NCBI RefSeq assembly: GCF_017312365.1 | Contig: NZ_BLJI01000006.1 | Location: 1 to 64,000, forward strand | DNA: 64,000 nucleotides | Direction of reading: 5' to 3' | From: Chroococcus sp. FPU101 | GTDB lineage: Bacteria > Cyanobacteriota > Cyanobacteriia > Cyanobacteriales > Microcystaceae | Shown: one piece after another, positions 8,683 through 18,079 of the stretch | How the letters are laid out: each line of letters starts with the position of its first letter | How positions within the stretch are numbered: the first letter of the stretch is position 1 | Program-made: the position numbers and the translations under genes | Notes under the pieces: generated by a model | The model's input: only the letters and a program-made list of their open reading frames with translations | The model's database searches: none | Told to the model about the DNA's origin: nothing

Positions 8683-10320
8683 ATGCCTCAACGTTCTGAT
8701 TTTCTCCCAACTACTTACTGGAAAAGATCCCGCCAAAAGAAATCTCAACAGATACATCAGGAACGTATTTCAGGTGTCTGCTTGAGTCTGCTACTGTTGA
8801 CTGCTGCGCCCGCTATTGCTGGGGGTGGACATGGGCATGGAGGAGAAGCATTTAGCAGTGGTGATCCTAGTGAGGCTAAACCCATTGAACTTGATGCTAA
8901 TGATGCAGCACAAATTGGGATTGAAGCGGAGCCAGTTATTAGAAAATCACTCGCATTCGGTATCCCAACGACGGGACAGATTGAAACATCTCCTGATCGC
9001 AAAGCCGCAGTAACTACTCCCGTCACTGGCACCGTAATTAAATTTTTTGTCAAACCTGGGGATTTAGTTAAGATAGGACAGCCAGTTGCTATCCTATTAA
9101 GTCCAGAATTAGCAAGTTTGCGAACTGAGTCACTAACCAATCGTGCGGAGGCAGAAGCGGACTTGCAGAAAGCTCAGGCGGCATTACAACGAGCGCAACA
9201 AAACTATCAGCGACAAACCCAAATTGCTGATGCCGAAATTGAGCAAGTCAAAGTTGTCCTGAATTTTGCACAGGAAAGATATGACAAAGACAGAGAATTA
9301 CTGGCAAAGGGCGTGATTCCTAGACGACAATTGCTAGATTCTGAGGAAAAACTCGCAGAGGCTAAAGCGACTTTGGCCAGAACTCAAAGCCGTTTGCAAA
9401 TCTTAGAAGCCCAAGAACAATTAAAAAGCACCCAGTCAGATGTTAAAGTTGCTCAATCTCGTCTGCAACTTAGCGATGTTAACTATAGAACGCGATTGCG
9501 ACAATTGGGATCTGATGCTAATTCTGATGGAACAGTTACGATTCGCGCACCAATTTCTGGAAGGGTTGTTGATCGAGAAGCCTCTGTGGGAGAGTCAGCA
9601 AGCGATCCAGGAAAGCCATTAATGACTATTGTAAATGACAGTATTGTGCTGGCAACAGCCAACGTCTACGAAAAAGATCTCGCTCAAATCGAGATCGGTC
9701 AGCCTGTCCGTGTCACAGTGTCCAGTTTACCAAATCGGATCTTTAACGGGCGTGTAACACTTGTAGGTTCATTAGTACAAGGGCAAAGCCGTTCCCTGCC
9801 AGTCAAAGCGGAACTGGAGAACCCCGACGGAATCTTGAAGCCAGGAATGTTTGCCAAGATGGAAATCGTTACAGATCGATCCTACGCTTCTGCTTTGGCA
9901 GTTCCCAAATCAGCCATCATCGATGCCAATGGAAAAACTCTAGTGTTTCATCAAGAAGAAGGCAATATCTACGAGCCAGTCGAGGTAAAATTGGGTCGGT
10001 CTGTCGGCAATCTCGTGGAAGTAAAAAGTGGTGTAGAAGATGGCGATCGCGTAGTCACTCAAGGAACAACATTGCTTTATGCTCAGGCACTTAAAGGCGG
10101 TAACCTGAAGGAAGAAGAAAATCATAGCGACGAGCAATCTGAGGGAGAGAAAGAAGCTAGTATTGCCAAGGGAGGGTTACCGCTTCCCTGGTGGTTAGCC
10201 ATACCTAGTATAGGAGCAGTTGCAGGGGGGATGTTCTGGCTGGGTCGCCGTAGCAAGCCACCAATTATCCTGCGGGATTCAAAATACACAGACCCCGATT
10301 ATAAACCAGACTTTAAATAG
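8683..10320 (+). CDS. RND efflux periplasmic adaptor (CusB/CopB-like)
   Basis: The 545-residue membrane fusion protein has a signal segment (about 30–46) followed by a His/Gly motif GGGHGHGG. A lipoyl/barrel-sandwich half follows, then a long alpha-helical hairpin (about 150–265) rich in Gln and Ala, and beta-barrel and membrane-proximal domains. It should bridge the RND pump and an outer-membrane channel. It is longer than usual: residues about 500–520 form a hydrophobic segment (LPWWLAIPSIGAVAGG) with a charged tail, suggesting a second membrane anchor. The His-rich stretch just after the signal may bind metal. The permease follows after one intervening gene. Confidence 0.9.
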   Translation: MPQRSDFLPTTYWKRSRQKKSQQIHQERISGVCLSLLLLTAAPAIAGGGHGHGGEAFSSGDPSEAKPIELDANDAAQIGIEAEPVIRKSLAFGIPTTGQIETSPDRKAAVTTPVTGTVIKFFVKPGDLVKIGQPVAILLSPELASLRTESLTNRAEAEADLQKAQAALQRAQQNYQRQTQIADAEIEQVKVVLNFAQERYDKDRELLAKGVIPRRQLLDSEEKLAEAKATLARTQSRLQILEAQEQLKSTQSDVKVAQSRLQLSDVNYRTRLRQLGSDANSDGTVTIRAPISGRVVDREASVGESASDPGKPLMTIVNDSIVLATANVYEKDLAQIEIGQPVRVTVSSLPNRIFNGRVTLVGSLVQGQSRSLPVKAELENPDGILKPGMFAKMEIVTDRSYASALAVPKSAIIDANGKTLVFHQEEGNIYEPVEVKLGRSVGNLVEVKSGVEDGDRVVTQGTTLLYAQALKGGNLKEEENHSDEQSEGEKEASIAKGGLPLPWWLAIPSIGAVAGGMFWLGRRSKPPIILRDSKYTDPDYKPDFK

Positions 10321-10370
10321 CTCGCTTGAAGCACGGATGCGATCGTCTCTTTCTTTAACCTGTCAGCACT

Positions 10371-11135
10371 ATGATTACCTACACCCTCAAAATCCTTCAA
10401 GATACGTTTCTCAAACGAAAATTATCAACGCTAGAAACTTTACCAGAGAAGGAGAAGTATTTAGTCAAAGAAGGAATGGAGTTCTCGATCCATTCTTATC
10501 TACAAGTAGTGGATCATCTGCGATTTACCCTAGAGCATCAGGCGGTCGACGATTGTAGCATCTGGTATGTCAATTTAGATGACATCCAATTGCTCAAGGA
10601 TGGGCAGATCGTGCAAACCTTAGAACATCCATCTCAACGTGGACATGGAACCTCAGAACTCTGCCGCCGCCCTCCGTTTATTTGGGATGCGTCCCCCAAT
10701 TTTTCTAGCCGCAATGGGATACCCATTCGCCGAATTATCTTGCACTGTACGGCAACCAATTCCCTAGCAACGGTGTTGAATTGGTTTCGCCATCCTGAAA
10801 GTCAGGTAAGTACCCATTACGTTGTAGCACGAGACGGAAAAATTTATCAAATGGTGCGCGATAGTGAAAAAGCATGGCACGCTTACGGTGAAAATGCTGA
10901 TTCTATTGGGATTGAACACGTTGCTGACGTTCACGAACATCTCTCACCGCAGCAAGAACATTCTACGATCGCCCTGATTCGTTGGCTCATGGCAGAGTAC
11001 CGCATTCCCCCCTATGCGATCGCTGGACATCGCTTTTCGCCCAGCCATCAAGGGGATATCACCTGTCCCCATCATCTGTTTGGTGACGAAACAGAAGAAG
11101 CATTAAGGAAATGGATTACCAAGAATTTGCTTTAG
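10371..11135 (+). CDS. N-acetylmuramoyl-L-alanine amidase (AmpD/PGRP type)
   Basis: The 254-residue protein has an Amidase_2 domain from about residue 120. Visible ligands are His in IILHCTA, His in IAGHRFSP and Cys in GDITCPHHLFG, the usual zinc triad with Cys replacing the AmpD Asp. The Glu of IGIEH sits where family members have a catalytic-site residue. The first 110 residues form an uncharacterised N-terminal region. No signal peptide is seen. It cleaves the bond between muramic acid and the stem peptide in the family. Its place between the adaptor (51 bp before) and the permease (40 bp after) of an efflux operon is unusual. Confidence 0.87.
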   Translation: MITYTLKILQDTFLKRKLSTLETLPEKEKYLVKEGMEFSIHSYLQVVDHLRFTLEHQAVDDCSIWYVNLDDIQLLKDGQIVQTLEHPSQRGHGTSELCRRPPFIWDASPNFSSRNGIPIRRIILHCTATNSLATVLNWFRHPESQVSTHYVVARDGKIYQMVRDSEKAWHAYGENADSIGIEHVADVHEHLSPQQEHSTIALIRWLMAEYRIPPYAIAGHRFSPSHQGDITCPHHLFGDETEEALRKWITKNLL

Positions 11136-11175
11136 TTTAGATCGTTGTTAACCCCGCTTTTTTATTTTTAGCTTT

Positions 11176-14100
11176 ATGAACTCTCTCCTAAAATGGTCGA
11201 TCAACCAACGTTGGATTGTTGTTATTGCTTCTGTATTGATTACAATTTGGGGCATCTTTGTGGTCATGCAAATGCCACTAGATGTGATTCCTAACTTTGC
11301 GCCGCCCCAGGTACAGATTCAGACAGAAGCTCCTGGACTGGCTCCAGAAGAAATCGAATCGCTAGTTACGCTGCCGATTGAAACGGCAATTAACGGGACT
11401 CCTGGTGTGACATCGGTTCGTTCGTCCTCGGCGGTTGGGCTTTCGGTCGTCAATGTTGTTTTTGACTGGACGACCGACATTTACCGCGCCCGACAACTCG
11501 TCACAGAAAGGGTACAGCAAGTCCAAGGCAAACTTCCAGCAGGCGTTGAACAGCCAGAGCTAACCCCCATCAATTCCCCACTAGGCGATATCGTCCGCTA
11601 TGCCTTCACAGCAGAAACGACCTCAATGATGGAGCTAAAGCAGATCGTTAACTGGCAGGTCAGAAACCGAATACTGGCAATTCCTGGTGTCAGTCAGATT
11701 ACCCTGTTCGGTGGGGACGATCGTCAGTATCAAGTATTGGTCGATCCAGTAAAGTTACAAGCTTTTGATGTTACCCTAGAGCAGGTGACCGAAGCCGCCG
11801 CTAATTCCAATGCCAACGCCCCTGGAGGATTTTTAATCAACCCCGACCAAGAAATATTGACTCGTGGGGTAGGGCGGATTACTTCCCTAGAAGATCTGCA
11901 AAAGTCGGTGATTACTCAACGCAATGGTACCCCTATCAGACTCAGCGATGTTGCCGAGATCGTCTATGGAGCCGAAGTGAAGCGGGGCGATGGACAGTTA
12001 GATGGTAAGCCTGCTGTAGTGATGACGGTTAAGAAGCAGCCGTTAGCGGACACGGTGCGAGTGACAGAAGCGGTCGAGAAAGCAATTGAAGAGTTAAAGG
12101 CAAGCTTCCCCAAAGATGTTAAGGTCACTGAAACCTTTCGGCAAGCGGAATTTATCGAAGCCTCAGTGAAAAACGTAGAAGAAGCATTGCGGGACGGTGC
12201 GATCATCGTTGCGGTGGTGCTGATTCTGTTTCTGATGAATTGGCGTACTATTATTATTTCCCTGAGTGCCATGCCTATTTCATTGTTAGGGGGTTTGATG
12301 CTCCTCAGTTGGTTAGGAGAAGGTATTAATACCATGACGCTGGGGGGCTTAGTGGTGGCCATCGGTTCTGTGGTGGATGATGCGATCGTTGGCATGGAAA
12401 ATGTCTACCGTCGCCTGCGGGAGAACCAATTGGAAGGTTACCCAGTGCCGCCGCTCCAAATCGTGTTTAGTGCTTCGCTAGAAGTCAGGGTAAGTGTATT
12501 ATTTTCCACCGTGATTATTGCCGTCGTGTTTGCTCCAGTGTTTGCCCTATCTGGGGTAGAAGGCCGTATTTTTACGCCGATGGGTCTTACTTACCTGTTG
12601 TCCATCTTCGTCTCTACCATTGTTGCTGTTACTCTTACCCCTGCTTTATGCGCTTTGCTGCTTGTAAACCGTCGTCTGCCTGGCGAGGAGACCTGGATTG
12701 CCCGTTTTTCTGAGCAAGTCTACCGACCCGTTTTAAGATTTGCTCTGGTGCGTCCGAAAATTGTTGTTTTATCGGCTTTAGCTGCTCTGGTTGCCTCTCT
12801 CATTGTTTTGGGAGGAATGGGGCGTATTTTCTTGCCAGAATTCCAAGAACGATCGCTAGTTATTGCCCTAAACTTAGCTCCTGGTGTTTCCCTGCAAACC
12901 ACAGGGCGAGTTGGAGCCGCCCTAGCCAAAAATCTGGAGGAGGACTCTCGGTATGAAATTGTACAAATGCGATCTGGTCGAGCTAGTGGTGATATTGAAA
13001 CTTGGGGTGTTAACTTTGCAGAAGTGGATATAGAACTGAGTAAAGAAGCCGCAAAGGATATTGAACGATCAGAGGAAGGCATTCGGGAAGCCAGCAACAA
13101 ATTTCCTGGTGTCGTGGTAAGTGTTGGTGGTTTTATTTCTCATCGGATTGATGAGGTGCTTTCTGGAGTACGGTCTGGAATTGCCGTCAAAATCTATGGT
13201 TCAGATCTCGATCAACTGCGATCGCTAGGGCAACAGGTACAAACGGCGATGGGTAGGGTTGATGGAGTTGTAGACTTACAACTAGAACAGCAAATTCCAA
13301 TTAAGCAGGTACAAATCAAAATTGACCGCGATGCAGCGTCCCGCTACGGATTAACGATTGGAGAACTCTCTGAAACAATTGAAACTGCTCTTAATGGTAA
13401 AACTGTTTCTCAAATCCTCGATCAACAACAGGTGTTTGACCTGTTCGTTTGGCTCACTCCTGATGCCCGTCAGGATCTCGATACTATTCGCAATTTGCTG
13501 ATCGATACACCAGAAAATGGCAAAATACCCTTAGCACAGGTGGCTCAGGTAGACTATGGCACTGGGCCTAACACCATTAATAGGGAAAACGTTTCTCGTT
13601 TGATTTTGGTATCTGCCAACTCATCAGGACGAGATCTTGGCTCGGTTATTCAAGACATTCGCACCCGCATTCAACAAGAGGTGCAATTGCCACCTGGATA
13701 TTTTCTCGAATATGGGGGTCAGTTTGAAGCGGAAGCTCGTGCTAGTCAAACGCTGATAGTCTTTGGATTACTTGCACTGGTTATCATTGCTATCTTAATG
13801 TATTTCGCAGTCAAATCGATCGGCGCAACTTTGATGATTCTAATTAACCTGCCCTTAGCGTTGGTCGGTGGTATTTTTTCGTTAGCAGTCACAGGGGGCG
13901 TTTTATCAATTGCTTCTCTGGTCGGATTCATCACACTGTTTGGCATTGCAGCCCGAAATGGGTTATTGCTAGTAGATAATTACAACCAGAAACTGGCAAC
14001 TGGAATGCCGTTGAAAGATGTGTTATTTGAAGGTTCTCAAGAGCGTTTGGTTGCCATTTTGATGACTGCCTTTAGCTCTGCTTTGGGAATGTTTCCCCTA

Positions 14101-14298
14101 ACTATCGGTAGCGGTGCAGGAAAGGAAATGCTGCAACCTCTAGCGATCGTTGTTCTGGGTGGTCTGTTTACTTCTACTGTCCTGACGCTGATTGTGCTTC
14201 CAGCACTCTATGCCTGGTTTGGTCGCTTCCTGATACCCAAACAGAAAGATTCGGAACTTCATTTATCCGATCTCGGTGGGGGTGAAGTGGCTCCCTAA
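11176..14298 (+). CDS. HME-type RND efflux permease (CusA/CzcA/CopA-like), copy 1
   Basis: The 1040-residue protein has the classical RND layout: one N-terminal helix (about 13–31), a large periplasmic loop, helices 2–6, a second loop, helices 8–12. Helix 4 reads AIGSVVDDAIVGMEN, keeping the central Asp and the Glu of the CzcA-type proton relay but with Ala at the position of its first Asp. HME pumps export monovalent or divalent metals with an adaptor and outer-membrane factor. It is closely related to the permease at 24,383–27,517. The substrate (copper or divalent metal) is not settled by sequence alone. The adaptor is upstream; a CDF gene starts 22 bp downstream. Confidence 0.93.
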   Translation: MNSLLKWSINQRWIVVIASVLITIWGIFVVMQMPLDVIPNFAPPQVQIQTEAPGLAPEEIESLVTLPIETAINGTPGVTSVRSSSAVGLSVVNVVFDWTTDIYRARQLVTERVQQVQGKLPAGVEQPELTPINSPLGDIVRYAFTAETTSMMELKQIVNWQVRNRILAIPGVSQITLFGGDDRQYQVLVDPVKLQAFDVTLEQVTEAAANSNANAPGGFLINPDQEILTRGVGRITSLEDLQKSVITQRNGTPIRLSDVAEIVYGAEVKRGDGQLDGKPAVVMTVKKQPLADTVRVTEAVEKAIEELKASFPKDVKVTETFRQAEFIEASVKNVEEALRDGAIIVAVVLILFLMNWRTIIISLSAMPISLLGGLMLLSWLGEGINTMTLGGLVVAIGSVVDDAIVGMENVYRRLRENQLEGYPVPPLQIVFSASLEVRVSVLFSTVIIAVVFAPVFALSGVEGRIFTPMGLTYLLSIFVSTIVAVTLTPALCALLLVNRRLPGEETWIARFSEQVYRPVLRFALVRPKIVVLSALAALVASLIVLGGMGRIFLPEFQERSLVIALNLAPGVSLQTTGRVGAALAKNLEEDSRYEIVQMRSGRASGDIETWGVNFAEVDIELSKEAAKDIERSEEGIREASNKFPGVVVSVGGFISHRIDEVLSGVRSGIAVKIYGSDLDQLRSLGQQVQTAMGRVDGVVDLQLEQQIPIKQVQIKIDRDAASRYGLTIGELSETIETALNGKTVSQILDQQQVFDLFVWLTPDARQDLDTIRNLLIDTPENGKIPLAQVAQVDYGTGPNTINRENVSRLILVSANSSGRDLGSVIQDIRTRIQQEVQLPPGYFLEYGGQFEAEARASQTLIVFGLLALVIIAILMYFAVKSIGATLMILINLPLALVGGIFSLAVTGGVLSIASLVGFITLFGIAARNGLLLVDNYNQKLATGMPLKDVLFEGSQERLVAILMTAFSSALGMFPLTIGSGAGKEMLQPLAIVVLGGLFTSTVLTLIVLPALYAWFGRFLIPKQKDSELHLSDLGGGEVAP

Positions 14299-14320
14299 AT
14301 TACTGATCTCAAACAAAATC

Positions 14321-15223
14321 ATGACCCATAATCACAGTCACGAATCCGTTAACTATAACCGTGCGTTTACTATTAGTGTTGCTCTCAACACCACTTTTGT
14401 CGTCATTGAGGTAGTTTATGGAATACTAGCCAATTCTCTAGCTCTGCTGGCTGATGCTGGACACAACCTAAGTGATGTGATGGGCTTGCTGCTTGCATGG
14501 GGAGCAAGTTTGCTGGTTCGCCGTCTTCCTACAGCACGACGTACATTTGGACTACGACGCTCATCTATTCTAGCAACACTTTTAAATGCCAGTTTTCTTC
14601 TGGTTGTATCTGGAGGCATTGGATGGGAAGCTATCCTGCGATTTCGTGAACCGACACCCGTTGCTGGAATGACGGTAATTGTTGTGGCAGCGATCGGGAT
14701 TGCCATTAATACAGGCAGCGCATTAATGTTTTTATCGGGTCGCAAACGGGATCTAAATCTTCAAGGCGCATTTTTGCATCTGGTTGCTGATGCTGCTGTA
14801 TCGGCTGGGGTGGTTCTGGCAGGGATTGCGATCGTTTTAACTGATCAACTTTGGTTCGATCCGGCTGTCAGTTTGATTGTCAGCTTGGTGATTATTGTTG
14901 GAACCTGGCGACTGTTTCGACAATCCCTCAATCTAGTGATGGATGCGGTTCCTGAAGGAATTGAACCGTTAGCTGTTCGCACTTATCTGGCTGAACTATC
15001 TGGTGTGGCTGAAGTTCATGACTTACACATTTGGGCAATAAGTACCACCGAAACTGCGTTGATGGCTCATTTAGTCATGCCTAATGGTCATCTTGGTGAT
15101 GCTTTTCTAGCACAAGTCGTTCAGGAACTACATGACCGATTTAGTATTGAGCATACGACACTTCAAATTGAAACAGGTGATCCAAAGTATCCCTGTCCCC
15201 AAGCTCCAGAACACCTTGTATGA
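14321..15223 (+). CDS. CDF family zinc/cadmium transporter (ZitB/CzcD-like)
   Basis: The 300-residue protein has an N-terminal His-containing start MTHNHSHES, six helices and a C-terminal cytoplasmic domain. Helix 2 has LADAGHNLSD and helix 5 has HLVADAAVS, giving the H-x3-D metal site of the zinc-type CDF group. The C-terminal domain shows VHDLHIWAIST, typical of CzcD/ZitB. The ATG at 14,321 is preferred over an upstream GTG that would overlap the permease gene. It is the last gene of the adaptor–amidase–permease–CDF operon, pairing export from cytoplasm to periplasm with export out of the cell. Confidence 0.93.
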   Translation: MTHNHSHESVNYNRAFTISVALNTTFVVIEVVYGILANSLALLADAGHNLSDVMGLLLAWGASLLVRRLPTARRTFGLRRSSILATLLNASFLLVVSGGIGWEAILRFREPTPVAGMTVIVVAAIGIAINTGSALMFLSGRKRDLNLQGAFLHLVADAAVSAGVVLAGIAIVLTDQLWFDPAVSLIVSLVIIVGTWRLFRQSLNLVMDAVPEGIEPLAVRTYLAELSGVAEVHDLHIWAISTTETALMAHLVMPNGHLGDAFLAQVVQELHDRFSIEHTTLQIETGDPKYPCPQAPEHLV

Positions 15224-15370
15224 AGGAGATAAAATACCTTTAAGTATTTAGAAATTTCATGACCTCAATCAATTTTTGCTTTCTACTATAGCCAACTTCC
15301 ATAAAATGAATAATTTGAATAAGCTTCAGCCTGTTAGCACAATTTTAGAAATTCACATAATTTTTTAAAA

Positions 15371-15403
15371 TTTCACCTTACTTTCATTTTGTTTTTCTAT
15401 AAT
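15371..15403 (+). promoter_or_regulatory. Putative RppA/CopR-dependent promoter with TATAAT
   Basis: TTTCACCTTACTTTCAT occupies 15,371–15,387; after a 10-bp spacer a perfect TATAAT lies at 15,398–15,403. There is no −35 hexamer, so the direct repeat sits where a class II OmpR-type activator would bind. This is the clearest promoter of the set. It points to the small membrane protein at 15,466. Confidence 0.72.
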
Positions 15404-15465
15404 AAAAATCAACAATTGTAAAACTTCAGTTACGTTCAAAAAACACAAAGATTAATTTTATTCCT

Positions 15466-15669
15466 ATGCCTTTAGGATTTATAATTTCATTTTCTATTAC
15501 TCTGATAGGAACCTATTTTTGTCTAAAGCTTTCTGAAGAAGTTCCTCAGTTACTGACTTTAACAGTTACCCTTGTCAATTTTTTCTTAAGTCTCGTATTT
15601 GCTCCTTGGTGGCTTCAACTATTAATTATAATATCTATTTTATTTAGCAAACGTACTAGATTTTTGTAA
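15466..15669 (+). CDS. Small hydrophobic membrane protein, unknown
   Basis: The 67-residue product has two or three predicted membrane helices (about 4–21, 27–45, 47–60) and a short basic tail KRTRFL. No family is recognised. Its start lies 62 bp after a well-formed TTTCAY-box promoter, which argues that it is real and co-regulated with the metal genes. Small membrane proteins in efflux clusters sometimes modulate transporters; nothing in this sequence proves such a role. Confidence 0.6.
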   Translation: MPLGFIISFSITLIGTYFCLKLSEEVPQLLTLTVTLVNFFLSLVFAPWWLQLLIIISILFSKRTRFL

Positions 15670-15833
15670 AACAAGTAGTATAAAAAATGATGTGGTTTAT
15701 TTCTAATCGCTCAATTAACATAATTTTTTTTGGCTTAGTAAAGCCGTGAATGCTTGACTTGCTTCATAAAGAATTTTAAAGATAATCAAGTGTAGCTATA
15801 AGTATTATAAAAAAAATCTCGAAGAACTAAAAA

Positions 15834-15866
15834 TTTCATCTTACTTTCATAGCTGGCTGTTAAGTT
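15834..15866 (+). promoter_or_regulatory. Putative RppA/CopR-dependent promoter upstream of DUF2808 gene
   Basis: TTTCATCTTACTTTCAT at 15,834–15,850 is a perfect pair of half-sites. A −10-like TAAGTT follows after 10 bp at 15,861. The DUF2808 gene starts at 15,932, leaving a leader of about 60 bases with AGGAG just before the ATG. Confidence 0.7.
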
Positions 15867-15931
15867 AATAAATTGAAGGAGAATCTGACAGAGATCATTC
15901 TTAAAATAATTTAATGACAGGAGAAATTTAG

Positions 15932-16411
15932 ATGTCGAGAATGTTTATCCAAATTACAGCCATAATTTTAGCAATTGCAACTTTAAGCCCTGCTGCCGAG
16001 GGAAATCAGCATTCAAAGATTACCACCTATCCTTCTATCGTGGGTGCTGTGCAATTCCCAAAAAGAAAGATGTCATTTGTCAGACACAGTATTAAAATAC
16101 AAATTCCAGAAAATGCTCAAGCCATCTCACAACTAAAAATTAATGTGCCTTCAGGCTTGAAGGTTGAAAATGACATTACTATTCATGATGAATCAAAAGA
16201 AAAAATTGCTGCTAATATATTAGTTAATGAAAGTACAATAATTATTGATTTCCCTCAACCACCCAAGCCTCAAAGCCGATTGGAAATTGATATGAATCGA
16301 GTTAAAATGACAGGTGCTTCTAATGTTTTTACCTACAGAGTTTTCGCAAAATTCGTTGGAATCGAATCAGAATTAAATCTTGGAATTGCCGAAATTCGTA
16401 CCTCTCGATAG
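15932..16411 (+). CDS. DUF2808 exported protein (paralogue 1)
   Basis: The 159-residue protein has an N-terminal signal peptide (about 5–24, ending near AAEG). The DUF2808 signature is present: FVRHSIKIQIPENAQAISQL, then LKINVPSGLKVENDITIH and a C-terminal FVGIESELNLGIAEIRT. DUF2808 proteins are small secreted beta-rich proteins found mainly in cyanobacteria and have no established function. A strong ribosome-binding site (ACAGGAGAA) precedes the ATG. Two more DUF2808-type genes lie at 21.7–22.8 kb, and all three have a TTTCAT box upstream, which ties this family to the same regulator. Confidence 0.85.
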   Translation: MSRMFIQITAIILAIATLSPAAEGNQHSKITTYPSIVGAVQFPKRKMSFVRHSIKIQIPENAQAISQLKINVPSGLKVENDITIHDESKEKIAANILVNESTIIIDFPQPPKPQSRLEIDMNRVKMTGASNVFTYRVFAKFVGIESELNLGIAEIRTSR

Positions 16412-16512
16412 ATACCAACTTATCTCCACACATATATTTCCCTTTAACACTGGACAAGTCAACACTTATGACTAAAAAATTAGCTTGCTCTACTTTCCTC
16501 GATAGATAATTT

Positions 16513-17934
16513 ATGCAATTTTTTCGAGCTTTTCTCATAATGAGTGTTAGCCTAGCCATTAACTTAAGTACATTTGAACCCATGTTTGCTCAAACAGAGC
16601 CCACTCCTTCTATTGACTCTAATGAGCAGGAAAAGCCTATGGCTCCTAGTATTCTTGAATCTAGTCCCAACCCCCTGCAACTGCCCACTTCGCCCGAAGA
16701 CGTGAAGATCCAGACTATTCTACCAATTACTTTACAACAAGCACTCGAACTAGCAGAACGCAACAATCGAGAACTACAAGTGACACTTTTATCCTTGGAA
16801 CGTTCTCAGGCTGCTCTTAGAGAAGCTCAGGCGGCACAATTTCCTACGCTGGGAACCAATGCTGAACTTGCTGTTTCTGCCGATCAAGAACCTCCAACAG
16901 ATATTGAATTGGATATTGCTGATTCCCCAACTACTTTCTTGGGGGGGATTGTGGAAGTCAACTACGATCTGTTTACTTTCGGCAGACGTTCAGCAAGAAT
17001 TAAAGCCGCAGAGGAACAGGTACGCTTTGACCAGTTGGAAGTTACACGAAGTCGAGAACAAATTCGCCTGGACATCATTAATGCCTATTATGATTTGCAG
17101 GAAGCTGACGAACAAGTCAGAATTAATCAATCTGCGGTAAAAAATGCCCAGATTAGTTTGTTTGATGCTCAAGCCTTGGAAGAAGGAGGGTTAGTAGCTC
17201 GTTTTGATATCGTGCGCGCACGGGTGCAGTTAGCCAATGCTGAACAAGAATTAATTCAATCCCAAGCCGAACAAGATATTGCAAGCGATCAACTAGCAAG
17301 AATTCTAGGTTTATCTGAAACCGTCGATATTGCTGCCGCAGATTCGGCCCAAATCACGGCTCAATGGAATCAAACTTTAGAGCAAAGCCTTATTGCAGCT
17401 TTTAAAAATCGGGTCGAGTTGGAGCAGCAGTTAGCACAGCGTAATATTAGCGAGCAACAGCGACGGGCAGCATTAGCAGATCGCAGACCGACTGTGAGTC
17501 TGTTTGCTAACTACGGAGTCTTAGGAGAATTTAATTCACGCGTAGAAGATGGTTTTGCAACAGGAGTAAGAGTCGGATGGAATTTTTTTGACGGTGGTGC
17601 TACGGTAGCCAGAGCAGCCCAGGAAGAAGCTAATATCAAAATTGCCGAAGTCCGTTTTGCCGATACCCGTAGTCAAATTCGCTTGGAAGTCGAACGAGCG
17701 TTTAAGACGTTGGCGGCGAATGCCAAGAATATTGAAACAGCTACTTTTGCCCTTCAGCAAGCACAAGAGAGTCTGGAGATGGCACGTTTCCGTTTTCGTT
17801 CTGGGATTGGCACTCAATTAGAAGTAAATACGGCAGAGAACGAGTTAACTAGAGCGGCTGGAAATCGAGTTAGGGCAATTTTAAACTACAACCGTGCTTT
17901 CGCCGCACTTCAACGAGCTATAAGCAATTTTTAG
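16513..17934 (+). CDS. TolC-family outer-membrane efflux protein
   Basis: The 473-residue protein has a signal peptide (about 1–27) and a Pro/Ser-rich linker, then two OEP repeats (about 75–270 and 290–470) with long amphipathic helices such as RNNRELQVTLLSLERSQAAL and ITLQQALELA. It should trimerise into the outer-membrane and periplasmic tunnel that docks with the RND adaptor. It lies 100 bp after the DUF2808 gene in the same direction, so it may share that promoter. It is the only TolC-like gene visible and may serve both RND permeases in the window. Confidence 0.9.
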   Translation: MQFFRAFLIMSVSLAINLSTFEPMFAQTEPTPSIDSNEQEKPMAPSILESSPNPLQLPTSPEDVKIQTILPITLQQALELAERNNRELQVTLLSLERSQAALREAQAAQFPTLGTNAELAVSADQEPPTDIELDIADSPTTFLGGIVEVNYDLFTFGRRSARIKAAEEQVRFDQLEVTRSREQIRLDIINAYYDLQEADEQVRINQSAVKNAQISLFDAQALEEGGLVARFDIVRARVQLANAEQELIQSQAEQDIASDQLARILGLSETVDIAAADSAQITAQWNQTLEQSLIAAFKNRVELEQQLAQRNISEQQRRAALADRRPTVSLFANYGVLGEFNSRVEDGFATGVRVGWNFFDGGATVARAAQEEANIKIAEVRFADTRSQIRLEVERAFKTLAANAKNIETATFALQQAQESLEMARFRFRSGIGTQLEVNTAENELTRAAGNRVRAILNYNRAFAALQRAISNF

Positions 17935-18079
17935 CGATGTTTTAGATAACGCTCAGAAATTCTTTTAGTAAAATATGCTCTTGACAGGCTGACGCAAAAA
18001 CTATCGAAATTGATAAACGCTGAAGCGTCTAAATTGAAGTCTTAACTATGACATTTCATTTTACTAATTTATAACTTTC

